Assembly: GCA_947494825.1 (NCBI GenBank)
Contig: CANLWN010000009.1
Span: forward strand, 18,107-82,106
Length of the DNA: 64,000 bases
Origin: an uncultured Flavobacteriaceae bacterium
GTDB lineage: Bacteria; Bacteroidota; Bacteroidia; Flavobacteriales; Flavobacteriaceae
Reading direction: 5' to 3'
Shown: one piece after another, positions 1 to 8,150 of the stretch
How the letters are laid out: each line of letters starts with the position of its first letter
Position numbering within the stretch: position 1 is the first letter of the stretch
The notes under the pieces: generated by a model
Database searches by the model: none
What the model saw: the letters and a program-made list of their open reading frames with translations, nothing else
Told to the model about the DNA's origin: nothing
Program-made: the position numbers and the translations under genes

Positions 1-623
1 GCCTCCCCTTTAGTGATCCCCTGGCAGACGGACCCACCATACAGCAAAGCTCCACAACGGCACTTAACAATGGGATGCATACGGCACTGTTATTTGAACA
101 ACTCCAGGGCATTCGGGATTCGGTTTCCATTCCCTTGATCCTGATGGGGTATTTTAACCCGATGCTACAGTACGGTGTGGAGGCCTTTTGCAAGAAGTGT
201 AACGAAGTTGGTATTGATGGTCTTATTATACCCGACCTGCCCCTGGATGTGTACCAAAAGGACTATGAAGCCCTCTGTAAAAGGTACGGCCTAATCAATG
301 TCTTTCTGATTACCCCACAAACCAGTGAGCAGCGTATACGTGAAATCGATACGGCTTCCGAAGGTTTCATTTATATGGTAAGTTCCGCTAGTGTAACCGG
401 GGCCCAAGAAGGTTTTGGCGAAGAGCAGAAACGCTATTTTGAGCGGGTGGCCTCGTTGGAACTCGTACACCCGCAAATCGTGGGATTCGGTATCAGCAAT
501 GCCCAAACCTTTCAACAAGCAGTCCAAAATACCAAAGGGGCCATTATAGGTTCTGCCTTTATTAAACATTTAACGCAAAATGGCACCAACAATATTGCCG
601 ATTTTATAAAAGGAATTTGCTAA
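1..623 (+). CDS. trpA: tryptophan synthase alpha subunit, 5'-truncated by window edge
   Basis: TrpA cleaves indole-3-glycerol phosphate to indole and glyceraldehyde 3-phosphate in the TrpAB complex, the last stage of tryptophan synthesis. The frame is open from the first bases of the window. Codons from position 3 read LPFSDPLADGPTIQ, the conserved active-site loop of TrpA; the catalytic Asp (D60 in the Salmonella enzyme) is the one in LADGP. The other catalytic residue, Glu49, falls about four codons before the window. Further family motifs follow: LMGYFNPMLQYG, GLIIPDLPL, and a phosphate-binding GFGIS near the C-terminus. About 205 residues are present; roughly the first 50 are missing. The rest of the trp operon should lie upstream. 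Confidence 0.95.
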   Translation, partial: LPFSDPLADGPTIQQSSTTALNNGMHTALLFEQLQGIRDSVSIPLILMGYFNPMLQYGVEAFCKKCNEVGIDGLIIPDLPLDVYQKDYEALCKRYGLINVFLITPQTSEQRIREIDTASEGFIYMVSSASVTGAQEGFGEEQKRYFERVASLELVHPQIVGFGISNAQTFQQAVQNTKGAIIGSAFIKHLTQNGTNNIADFIKGIC

Positions 624-654
624 ATTTAACCCTTCAATTAATGCAATATCATAC

Positions 655-2154
655 ATGAAAAAAATACTTCTTGTAGTTTTTTTGGCTTTCAACTTTTCCG
701 TATTTGCCCAAGATAGCTCCCAAATTAAATCGCAGGTGCGGCATACCATTGATGAACTCAGGGATTTTGTGGCCATCCCCAACGATGCCCTGGACCATGC
801 CGATATCAATAGGAACCTGACCTGGCTGACAAAAAAATTCAACGAGCGAGGCTTTAATTCCTCCGTGCTGCCCACCGAAGGTGAATCGCTCTTTTTCGCA
901 GCCATGCCCATGGAGGACAGCAAACCCACCATCTTGTTTTACATGCATTTTGATGGGCAATCGGTAGACCCTTCCAAATGGGACCAACCCAATCCTTACC
1001 AAGTAGTATTGAAATCCCCGGAAGGCGACGGGTGGAAAACGCAGCCCTTCGAGGAACTCAACGAAGATATCGATTATGACTGGCGACTGTTTGGTCGTTC
1101 TACCTCTGATGACAAAGGCCCGATCGTGATGTTCCTGAATGCGATAGACCTTCTCAAAAAGAACAATGTGGTCCTTCCTTTTAACGTCAAGGTCATTCTG
1201 GACAGTGAGGAGGAAAAAAGCAGCAAACCCCTAGCCAAGGCCATAAAGCAGTACAAGGAACTTTTGGAGGCCGACTTTCTGTTCATAGCGGACGGACCGG
1301 TACATGTTTCCGGCCAACCTACCATGGTGTACGGCTGTCGTGGGATCACCACCTTGTCCTTGACCACCTACGGCCCTCTAAAACCACAGCACAGTGGTCA
1401 TTATGGCAATTACGCGCCCAATCCAGGTTTCCTGCTAGCCGAGGTCCTGGCCAGTATGAAGGATGCAGACGGAAAGGTGACCATTGCGGGCTACTACGAC
1501 GGTATTTCAATAGACGAGGCCACCTTGAATATTTTAAAGGGCGTTCCGGACGATGCGGAAGTCATCAATACCCATTTGGCCATTAGAAATCCTGAAGGCG
1601 TTGGTAGTTTTTATCAAGAGGCCATGCAGTATCCCTCGCTCAACGTTCGCGGCCTGGGTTCGGGTTGGATAGGGCCCAAGGCCCGTACTATTGTACCTGC
1701 CACCGCTACGGCCGAAATCGATATTCGTTTGGTGCCGGAATCGGATGGTAATCGGCTTAAGACCCTAGTAAAAAACCATATAAAAAAACTAGGATACCAC
1801 ATTACGGATAGTGTTCCCACCAAGGCGGAACGTATGGCGCATGACAAAATTATGACCATTACCGAAGGGAACGTTACCGATGCTTTCCGAACCGATCTGG
1901 ACAACCCGTATGGGGTATTTTTGTCCGACATTCTAAAAAGTACCTTTGGGCAAGAAGTGGTAAAAATCCGAATAGCCGGGGGAACGGTACCCATTGCTCC
2001 CTTTATCAATGAACTGAATATCCCCGCTTTTTTGGTCCCCATGGTAAATCCGGACAACAACCAGCACAGCCCCAACGAAAATTTGAGAATTGGCCATATC
2101 GCCTATGGCGTCCAGGCCATTTATCAGGTACTGAGTACAGAACTTAGGGAGTAA
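655..2154 (+). CDS. secreted M20-family metallopeptidase (dipeptidase-like)
   Basis: A 499-residue zinc peptidase of the M20 family (ArgE/DapE/CPG2/carnosinase type). Residues 1-19 form a signal peptide ending in FAQ, so it acts in the periplasm or outside. Metal-site motifs are visible: HFD at 98-100, SDDKGP with Asp152, the catalytic Glu pair in DSEEE (about 184-187), and a C-terminal NQHSPNE with the last His ligand. The family usually has HYD in the first motif; Phe here is a mild variant. A dimerisation domain lies between about 225 and 370. It starts 31 bp after trpA, but there is no functional link to Trp synthesis. The substrate is unknown; peptides are the likely class. Confidence 0.88.
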   Translation: MKKILLVVFLAFNFSVFAQDSSQIKSQVRHTIDELRDFVAIPNDALDHADINRNLTWLTKKFNERGFNSSVLPTEGESLFFAAMPMEDSKPTILFYMHFDGQSVDPSKWDQPNPYQVVLKSPEGDGWKTQPFEELNEDIDYDWRLFGRSTSDDKGPIVMFLNAIDLLKKNNVVLPFNVKVILDSEEEKSSKPLAKAIKQYKELLEADFLFIADGPVHVSGQPTMVYGCRGITTLSLTTYGPLKPQHSGHYGNYAPNPGFLLAEVLASMKDADGKVTIAGYYDGISIDEATLNILKGVPDDAEVINTHLAIRNPEGVGSFYQEAMQYPSLNVRGLGSGWIGPKARTIVPATATAEIDIRLVPESDGNRLKTLVKNHIKKLGYHITDSVPTKAERMAHDKIMTITEGNVTDAFRTDLDNPYGVFLSDILKSTFGQEVVKIRIAGGTVPIAPFINELNIPAFLVPMVNPDNNQHSPNENLRIGHIAYGVQAIYQVLSTELRE

Positions 2155-2184
2155 CATTATCTGTCTTTAGTAAACAGGGAGAAC

Positions 2185-2859
2185 CTAAGATTCGAAGAAG
2201 GGCCTATATTGCATCACCCTAAAATCGAAGGTAGTGAATTTTGGGTTTTGGTCCTTTAATCGCTTATAGGTTTCCAAACTTCCCACCGCCCTATTCGCCG
2301 CTCCGGATGGCGCGGTCAATGACACGGTTTTCACCTTCCTTGTGTCGGTTAGGTGCAGCTCATGTATCCGAGGTACCTCGTTGGAGACCACCTCAAATTT
2401 CAGCTTGTGTTCTTTAATCAATTTCCTGAAAAAATATTCGGGTCCGTTTTTACTGTTGCCACCCATGAACAAGAGTGTATCTATCTTCGGATAAGCCTTT
2501 AGGTATCCGATCATATCACGGAGTTTTACGTTCTGCATCCCCAGATCTGAAGCGTCTACTTTTTCGCGTTCGGCGCTGGCCACAATATCGCACACACCTA
2601 TTTTTTTTTCCAACAAAAAACCCTTTCGCTGTTCGGTGGCCACTTGGGTGGTCTCGTAACGAAGGCCCAGATCAAAAATGACGTCGAGAATCCGCCACAA
2701 CTGCCCATTTCTGCTACCGTAGCAGAAATCCACATCGTCTACCTTTAGGTCTCCCATAGTAAATCTTGGGGGCGGAAGGGTCCCCACAATAAGCTTGGTG
2801 GCTTCCTCAAAAAGAAAAGGTTCGTAGGGATGGGTATGTAGGAAGGGTATTGGACTCAT
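2185..2859 (-). CDS. uracil-DNA glycosylase family protein
   Basis: A 224-residue protein whose N-terminal part carries VGTLPPPRF and then DFCYGSRNGQLW, matching the UDG-superfamily branch that includes mismatch (TDG/MUG-like) and hypoxanthine-DNA glycosylases. FMGGNSKN in the middle and LTAPSGAANRA near the C-terminus fit the strand and the DNA-intercalation loop of the superfamily. The expected role is base-excision repair of uracil or deaminated bases in the cytoplasm. It converges on the M20 peptidase with only 30 bp between stops. The superfamily assignment is fairly secure; the lesion preference cannot be read from the sequence. Confidence 0.75.
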   Translation of the reverse strand: MSPIPFLHTHPYEPFLFEEATKLIVGTLPPPRFTMGDLKVDDVDFCYGSRNGQLWRILDVIFDLGLRYETTQVATEQRKGFLLEKKIGVCDIVASAEREKVDASDLGMQNVKLRDMIGYLKAYPKIDTLLFMGGNSKNGPEYFFRKLIKEHKLKFEVVSNEVPRIHELHLTDTRKVKTVSLTAPSGAANRAVGSLETYKRLKDQNPKFTTFDFRVMQYRPFFES

Positions 2860-2926
2860 CCCAGTAAGTTTTCAGTTATTCGCTTCACAATGCACCTTAT
2901 ACCTTTGACCAAACATCATAGACCTG

Positions 2927-5900
2927 CTACTTCAGCACCAAAACCAGATCATCGGTATTTACCAAAGAGCCACCGTCCAATTGGATACGATCTACTTTCC
3001 CTTCCTCGGTAGCCGTGACCGTGGTCTCCATTTTCATGGCCTCAATTACAAAGAGGGGCTGGTTTTTTTTCACCTCTTGACCTTTCTTTACCAATACATT
3101 CGACAACAGGCCTTGAAGCGGTGCACCGATCTGTTTGGGGTCTGTAGCATCTGCTTTTACATTCTCTTTATGCTCCACCTTCACTGAGGTGTCCTTTACC
3201 AACACATTGCGAAGTTGTCCGTTGATCTTAAAAAAGACACTTACGTTCCCGGCATCATCGGGTTCTCCTTTTAGCATTAGAGAGACCAGAACGCGCTTTC
3301 CACGATCGAGGTCTACCATAATTTCCTCACCCACATCCATCCCGTAAAAAAAGTTTTTGGTAGGAATGTTCATGACGTTGCCGAATTTGACGTGATTGTT
3401 ATAGGCATCGGTAAAAACCTTTGGATATAACTTGTAGGACAGGAAATCTGTAATCATCAGTTCCCTGCCCATTCCCTTTCTGAACTTTCTTTTAAAAGCC
3501 TTGAACTCTTTATCAAAGTCTATGGGTTCCAGATGGGCGTTGGGTCTATTGCTATAGGGTTTTTGGTCTTTGAGAACAATTTTTTGCAGCTTTTTTGGGA
3601 AGCCTCCCACGGGTTGCCCCAAATCTCCCTTAAAGAAACTAATGACGGATTGAGGAAAGGAAATTTCATCCCCCTTTTCCAGAACGTCCTCTACCGTAAG
3701 GTTGTTGCTGATCATGTATTGGGCCATGTCTCCCACTACCTTGGAACTGGGCGTCACCTTAACAATGTCACCGAATAAGGTATTGACTTCGCCGTACATC
3801 TTGGTAACCTCCGGAAATTTATCCTCCAGCCCCAAGGCAATGGCCTGTCCCTTTAAATTAGAATACTGTCCGCCCGGTATTTCATGGCTGTACACTTCGC
3901 CCGTGCCCGATTTTAAACCAGATTCAAAAGGATAGTAATAGTTTCTGACCGTCTCCCAATAGTTGGAATACTCCGCCAGCTTTTCGATATCCAAAATATT
4001 CTCCCGCTCGTGGAACCGCAACATCTCTGCCACGGAATTAAAATTGGGCTGGGAGGTCAGGCCCGAAAGTCCACCCAGGGCCACATCAATGACATCTACT
4101 CCGGCCTCTACGGCTTTTAGGTACATTGCGGCCTGTATGGAAGAGGTATCGTGGGTATGGAGGTGGATAGGGATATTGATTTCCGATTTTAGGGCAGAGA
4201 TCAGTTCAAAGGCCGCATTGGGCTTTAGCAGGCCTGCCATATCCTTTACCCCCAAAATGTGCGCACCGGCGTTTTCAATATCCTTGGCCAACTGCACATA
4301 ATATTTTAGATCGTATTTGCTTTTGGAAGGGTCTAAAATGTCCCCTGTGTAGCACAGCGAGCCCTCTGCCAAACCTCCCGTACGCTTCCTAACATATTCG
4401 ATACAGGGGGCGATGGATTTCATCCAGTTGAGGGAATCGAAAATTCTAAAGACATCAATGCCGGTTTCCCAGGACTGTTCCACAAACTTTTCGATCAAGT
4501 TATCCGGATAGGCGGTATAGCCCACCCCGTTAGATCCACGGATCAACATTTGCAACAACATATTGGGCATGGCCTTGCGTAGTAGCGCCAAGCGTTCCCA
4601 GGGATTCTCCTGCAAAAACCGCAGACATACATCAAAGGTGGCCCCGCCCCATACTTCCATACTAAAGATCTCCGGGTGGTTCTTGGCATATCCTTCGGCA
4701 ACCTGCAACATATCAATGGTACGCATACGGGTGGCCAAAAGGCTTTGATGGGCATCGCGCATGGTGGTATCCGTAAAATGTACTTTCTTTTCTGCTTTCA
4801 ACCACTGTGCAAATTTATCCGGCCCCAGTGCAGTAAGCCGATCCTTTGTCCCTTCGGGATAACCGCCATTTTTGGGAAAGGCGGGTACCTTGGGTTTGGA
4901 AAAGACATGGTTTGGGTTGATTTTTTTCACATCCGGATTCCCGTTCACAATGGTCTCTCCCAAGAACTCCACCAGTTTGTTGGCCCTGTTGCGCGGCTCT
5001 ACGAACTCGAATAGGGCAGGTTCGTTCTTAATGAAATTTACGGTCACCTTGCCTTCCCTAAAGGTGGGATGCTTCAAAATATTGTCCAAAAAGGCCATAT
5101 TGGTCTTAACGCCCCGGATACGGAACTCGGCCAAAGCCCTTCTCATTTTCCTGCAAGAACCGTCCAAAGTTCTACTAATGGCGGAGACCTTGACCAACAT
5201 GGAATCAAAAAAGGGTGAAATGCTCACACCTTGATAGATACTGCCCGCATCTAGTCGGATCCCCAGACCCGAGGCACTTCTATAGGTAGTGACCACACCG
5301 TAGTCTGGTTTAAAATCGTTGGCGGGATCCTCTGTGGTAATTCTGCACTGCAGCGCATAACCGGTAACCTGGATCGATTCCTGGTCCTGGATCTTAATTT
5401 GTTTATCGGACAATTTGTACCCTCCCGCAATGAAAATCTGGGCCTTGATCAGATCAATGTTGGTTATCATCTCTGTAACCGTATGCTCTACCTGCACCCG
5501 GGGATTCACTTCTATAAAATATATGCTGCCATCCTCGTCCACCAAAAATTCCACAGTGCCAATATTGTTATAGTTCACCGCTTTGCAGATATCCACGGCA
5601 TATTTGTAAAGGCTATCCTTGGTTTCTTGCGGCAATCCGATAGAGGGCGCAAATTCGATGACCTTTTGATAACGGCGTTGTACGGAACAATCACGTTCGT
5701 ACAGGTGCACAATATTGCCATGGGTGTCGGCTACGATCTGTATTTCAATATGCTTTGGGTTCTCCACGAACTTCTCCAGAAAAACGGTATCGTCCCCAAA
5801 GGCGTTCAAGGACTCCCTTCGGGCTTCCGGGAACGCTTTTCTAAGTTCCTCCTCGGTTCGGATAACCCGCATGCCCCGGCCCCCGCCTCCAGAAGCAGCT

Positions 5901-6379
5901 TTCAACATTATGGGATACCCAATGCGTTTGGCTTCTGCCAGTGCCACCTTAATATCGGTGAGATCCTTATCACTGCTCTGTATTACGGGCACCTTATTGG
6001 CCACAGCCACTTCCTTTGCCATGATCTTATCGCCCAAGGCTTTTAAGACGGACACTTTAGGGCCCACAAAAATAATATCGTTGTCCTTGCATTTTTGGGC
6101 AAATTCCGCATTCTCCGAAAGAAACCCATAGCCCGGATGAATGGCATCCACATCATTTTCCTTGGCCACTTTTATAATAGCGTCCATGTCTAGATACGGC
6201 TTCAAGGGGTCTTTGTCCTCGCCAATCTGGTAACATTCATCGGCCTTATAACGATGTAGGGAATACCGATCTTCATAAGTATAAATACCTACCGTTTTTA
6301 TGCCTATCTCTACACAAGCCCTAAAAATTCGTATGGCTATTTCTCCCCTATTTGCTACTAAAACCTTGTTAATTTTCAC
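2927..6379 (-). CDS. pyc: pyruvate carboxylase
   Basis: A full-length, single-chain 1150-residue pyruvate carboxylase making oxaloacetate from pyruvate, bicarbonate and ATP (anaplerosis, gluconeogenesis). Domains in order: biotin carboxylase (about 1-460, with LKAASGGGGRGMR as the ATP-grasp glycine loop and EVNPRVQVEHTVTE), carboxyltransferase (about 535-830, starting at DTTMRDAHQSLLATRMR, with the metal-binding HLHTHDT), the allosteric region, and a C-terminal biotinyl domain with EAMKME; the biotinylated Lys is residue 1116. The ligase that would modify it (birA) is at 18.1-18.8 kb. A strong -33/-7 promoter and an inverted repeat lie immediately upstream. Confidence 0.97.
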   Translation of the reverse strand: MKINKVLVANRGEIAIRIFRACVEIGIKTVGIYTYEDRYSLHRYKADECYQIGEDKDPLKPYLDMDAIIKVAKENDVDAIHPGYGFLSENAEFAQKCKDNDIIFVGPKVSVLKALGDKIMAKEVAVANKVPVIQSSDKDLTDIKVALAEAKRIGYPIMLKAASGGGGRGMRVIRTEEELRKAFPEARRESLNAFGDDTVFLEKFVENPKHIEIQIVADTHGNIVHLYERDCSVQRRYQKVIEFAPSIGLPQETKDSLYKYAVDICKAVNYNNIGTVEFLVDEDGSIYFIEVNPRVQVEHTVTEMITNIDLIKAQIFIAGGYKLSDKQIKIQDQESIQVTGYALQCRITTEDPANDFKPDYGVVTTYRSASGLGIRLDAGSIYQGVSISPFFDSMLVKVSAISRTLDGSCRKMRRALAEFRIRGVKTNMAFLDNILKHPTFREGKVTVNFIKNEPALFEFVEPRNRANKLVEFLGETIVNGNPDVKKINPNHVFSKPKVPAFPKNGGYPEGTKDRLTALGPDKFAQWLKAEKKVHFTDTTMRDAHQSLLATRMRTIDMLQVAEGYAKNHPEIFSMEVWGGATFDVCLRFLQENPWERLALLRKAMPNMLLQMLIRGSNGVGYTAYPDNLIEKFVEQSWETGIDVFRIFDSLNWMKSIAPCIEYVRKRTGGLAEGSLCYTGDILDPSKSKYDLKYYVQLAKDIENAGAHILGVKDMAGLLKPNAAFELISALKSEINIPIHLHTHDTSSIQAAMYLKAVEAGVDVIDVALGGLSGLTSQPNFNSVAEMLRFHERENILDIEKLAEYSNYWETVRNYYYPFESGLKSGTGEVYSHEIPGGQYSNLKGQAIALGLEDKFPEVTKMYGEVNTLFGDIVKVTPSSKVVGDMAQYMISNNLTVEDVLEKGDEISFPQSVISFFKGDLGQPVGGFPKKLQKIVLKDQKPYSNRPNAHLEPIDFDKEFKAFKRKFRKGMGRELMITDFLSYKLYPKVFTDAYNNHVKFGNVMNIPTKNFFYGMDVGEEIMVDLDRGKRVLVSLMLKGEPDDAGNVSVFFKINGQLRNVLVKDTSVKVEHKENVKADATDPKQIGAPLQGLLSNVLVKKGQEVKKNQPLFVIEAMKMETTVTATEEGKVDRIQLDGGSLVNTDDLVLVLK

Positions 6380-6409
6380 CTATTTTATTTTTTGAAGAAG
6401 ACACTGAGA

Positions 6410-6430
6410 CCGTTGGTCTTTAACCAATGG
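6410..6430. promoter_or_regulatory. inverted repeat, candidate operator for pyc
   Basis: CCGTTGGT, spacer CTTTA, ACCAATGG: an 8-bp inverted repeat with one mismatch (five central pairs TTGGT/ACCAA are perfect). It ends one base before the pyc -7 element and covers the expected transcription start, a typical position for a repressor site. The regulator is unknown. Confidence 0.45.
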
Positions 6431-6461
6431 CAAACTTACTCTTTTTGGACCACGATCGCAA
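6431..6461 (-). promoter_or_regulatory. pyc promoter (-33 TTG, -7 TAnnTTTG)
   Basis: Read on the minus strand, TTG (6461-6459), 20-bp spacer, TAAGTTTG (6438-6431). This matches the Bacteroidota housekeeping promoter consensus TTG-N17-23-TAnnTTTG. Transcription would begin near 6424, about 45 bases before the pyc start codon. Confidence 0.6.
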
Positions 6462-6513
6462 TACGGGAAAACCATAAAATTTAGAATTTTTGTTATAATT
6501 CACTACGGCTTTG

Positions 6514-6557
6514 GGCAGAGGCTTGTCAAAAGATCAGGAAATGGTATTTCCTCTGCC
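6514..6557. other. nested inverted repeats upstream of the THX gene
   Basis: GGCAGAGG (6514-6521) can pair with CCTCTGCC (6550-6557), and AGGAAAT (6536-6542) with ATTTCCT (6546-6552). The two 3' arms share three bases, so the helices either compete or stack with slight trimming. No T-run follows, so this is not a standard terminator. It could be a leader structure or a protein site. Confidence 0.3.
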
Positions 6558-6628
6558 GAATCCTTCATTTCATACAGTGCTATATTTTTTCTATCTTATA
6601 AGCCTATCTTTAGAAAATTGTCACAGGA

Positions 6629-6754
6629 ATGGGAAAAGGAGATAAAAAAACCAAGCGGGGTAAAATTGCGAATAAATCCTATGGTGCCAGAAGGCCGGGC
6701 AAAGCGGCAAAAACCGTGGTAACGACCAAAAAGAAAGCTACGAAGAAGAAATAG
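6629..6754 (+). CDS. small ribosomal subunit protein THX (bTHX), 41 aa
   Basis: A very short gene that simple length cut-offs miss. Its 41 residues begin MGKGDKKTKRGKIANKSYGA, which matches the Bacteroidota THX ribosomal proteins (related to the Thermus THX peptide that packs among 16S rRNA helices at the top of the 30S head). The product is extremely basic, with a Lys-rich tail. TATCTTTA at 6605-6612 is a plausible -7 element 17 bases before the ATG. It stands alone between divergently transcribed pyc and a convergent lipoprotein gene. Confidence 0.9.
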   Translation: MGKGDKKTKRGKIANKSYGARRPGKAAKTVVTTKKKATKKK

Positions 6755-6759
6755 CGGCT

Positions 6760-7131
6760 TTAGTCCACTACAAAATTGAGCGATATGCCCCCACCTTGCT
6801 CCAGATCGAGCTCATAGGTATAAAAACCTTTGGACAATGGGGTTTCGCCCACAAAATCAATGGGTTGTAATACGTAGGTCTGCCCATCGGCCTCAATACG
6901 GATATAACTGTATCTATAAACTGTTTCATATTCCAAATAAGCGGTAAATGCCCCTGGGGGCACCTGTGAGTGGACCTTGTCGACACCGCCTACCTGAACT
7001 TCATCGAAACGAAGCGAACTCTTATTTTGGATACGAAGATTTACCGCGTTCGCATTTAAGTCATCATCCCGGTCCGAACACCCCAGGGAAAACAATACTA
7101 CGAATGTAACAAGTGACAGTATCCGTTTCAT
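6760..7131 (-). CDS. small lipoprotein of unknown function
   Basis: A 123-residue protein with a lipoprotein signal ending LFSLGC (lipidated Cys18), followed by SDRDDD, an acidic stretch after the Cys as seen in surface-exported Bacteroidota lipoproteins. The remaining ~100 residues look like a single beta-sandwich: alternating hydrophobic strands, PPGAFTAYLEYETVYRYSYI in the middle. No catalytic motif. Its stop lies 5 bp from the THX stop on the other strand. I do not recognise the family. Confidence 0.75.
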   Translation of the reverse strand: MKRILSLVTFVVLFSLGCSDRDDDLNANAVNLRIQNKSSLRFDEVQVGGVDKVHSQVPPGAFTAYLEYETVYRYSYIRIEADGQTYVLQPIDFVGETPLSKGFYTYELDLEQGGGISLNFVVD

Positions 7132-7188
7132 AACTTTGCTTTATTGGGTTAGATACGCAAAGTTGACAAAGGTTGCCCCGTCCTTTAA

Positions 7189-7947
7189 CTATCGGGTAAA
7201 GACCAGCTCACTTTCGGAGGACATGTCCTCGCTGAAACCATATCCTTCATAATTAAAACCTTTTACGCCTTCGAGTGTATCGATGTCATGATCCACGATA
7301 TATCTGGACATATAACCACGGGCCAACTTGGCAAAGGTCATAATGCTCTTGTACTCTCCATTTTTGAAATCCTTAAATACCGCGGTGATTACCGGTACCT
7401 TCAGGGTTTTGGGGTCTATGGCCTTAAAATACTCCGCACTTGCCAGGTTGAGAAAAAGTTCTCCCTCCTTCAGTTCATCATTGAGTGCCGTAGTTATTTT
7501 TTTACGCCAAAATTCATACAGGTTTTTATTTTTCCCCACAGGCATCCTGGTACCCATTTCCAAACGATAGGGCTGTATAAGGTCTAGTGGTTTTAAGAGC
7601 CCGTAAAGCCCTGAAAGGATGCGGATACTATCTTGCATTTTGTGGTGTTTTTCTTCCGGAATGGTATAGGCGTCCAATCCTCGGTACACATCACCACTAA
7701 AGGCATAGATGGCCTGTCTTGCATTGCTGGGGTCAAAGGGCAAATGCCATTCTTGATTGCGCTCATAATTCAGTTGTCCTAGGCTATCCGAAATGGACAT
7801 CAGTTTTGAAAGACTGCGGGCCGACTTCTTTTTCAAAAGCTTGTTGAGACGTTCCGACTCTTGCGGAAAACTGGCATCGGTGTACCGGGAAGTGGGTACC
7901 GTGCTTTCAAGGTTGAGCGACTTTGCAGGGGATATCACAAGTTTCAT
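7189..7947 (-). CDS. yaaA: peroxide stress protein YaaA (UPF0246)
   Basis: A 252-residue member of the YaaA family, shown in E. coli to limit iron-driven damage during hydrogen peroxide stress and to bind DNA. Family landmarks: the start MKLVISPAKSLN, then AIYAFSGDVYRGLDA, RILSGLYGLLKPLD, YRLEMGTR and the C-terminal IMTFAKLARGYMSRYI. The frame extends 24 codons further upstream, but those codons run through a palindromic intergenic repeat and have no family similarity, so I start at the ATG at 7947. Confidence 0.9.
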   Translation of the reverse strand: MKLVISPAKSLNLESTVPTSRYTDASFPQESERLNKLLKKKSARSLSKLMSISDSLGQLNYERNQEWHLPFDPSNARQAIYAFSGDVYRGLDAYTIPEEKHHKMQDSIRILSGLYGLLKPLDLIQPYRLEMGTRMPVGKNKNLYEFWRKKITTALNDELKEGELFLNLASAEYFKAIDPKTLKVPVITAVFKDFKNGEYKSIMTFAKLARGYMSRYIVDHDIDTLEGVKGFNYEGYGFSEDMSSESELVFTR

Positions 7948-7974
7948 CTGTATATATTTATTTGTTTTATCGGT

Positions 7975-8001
7975 CAGACCGGCCTTGCCGGCAGGCAGGT
8001 G
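7975..8001. repeat. short GC-rich palindromic intergenic repeat
   Basis: GACCGGCCTTGCCGGCAGGC followed by AGGTG, built on an overlapping GCCGGC/CCTGCC palindrome. It is markedly more GC-rich than its AT-rich flanks. Similar CCTGCCGGCAGGCAGG elements recur between genes in many Flavobacteriia genomes (recollection, not searched). It sits just upstream of the yaaA start and inflates the apparent reading frame there. Confidence 0.5.
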
Positions 8002-8150
8002 TAATTCGCCAATAATCATTTCGGTTGGTTGCCAAAATTCCCATGGCTCATTTCATAAGCTTGAATTTTGTATAAAAATAACAAGGTTTTTTGGGATTAC
8101 ACGGTTAAATTAGAGGAGTTTTCAATACGGGTATCGAAGAAAACTATTCC

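Noticed and set aside
5399..6046. A 215-codon plus-strand frame inside pyc
   Set aside because: Antisense to conserved biotin-carboxylase codons; no promoter or family match.
7948..8019. Longer N-terminus for YaaA including LPAGKAGL
   Set aside because: The added residues are the translation of a palindromic intergenic repeat; family similarity begins at MKLVISPAKSLN.
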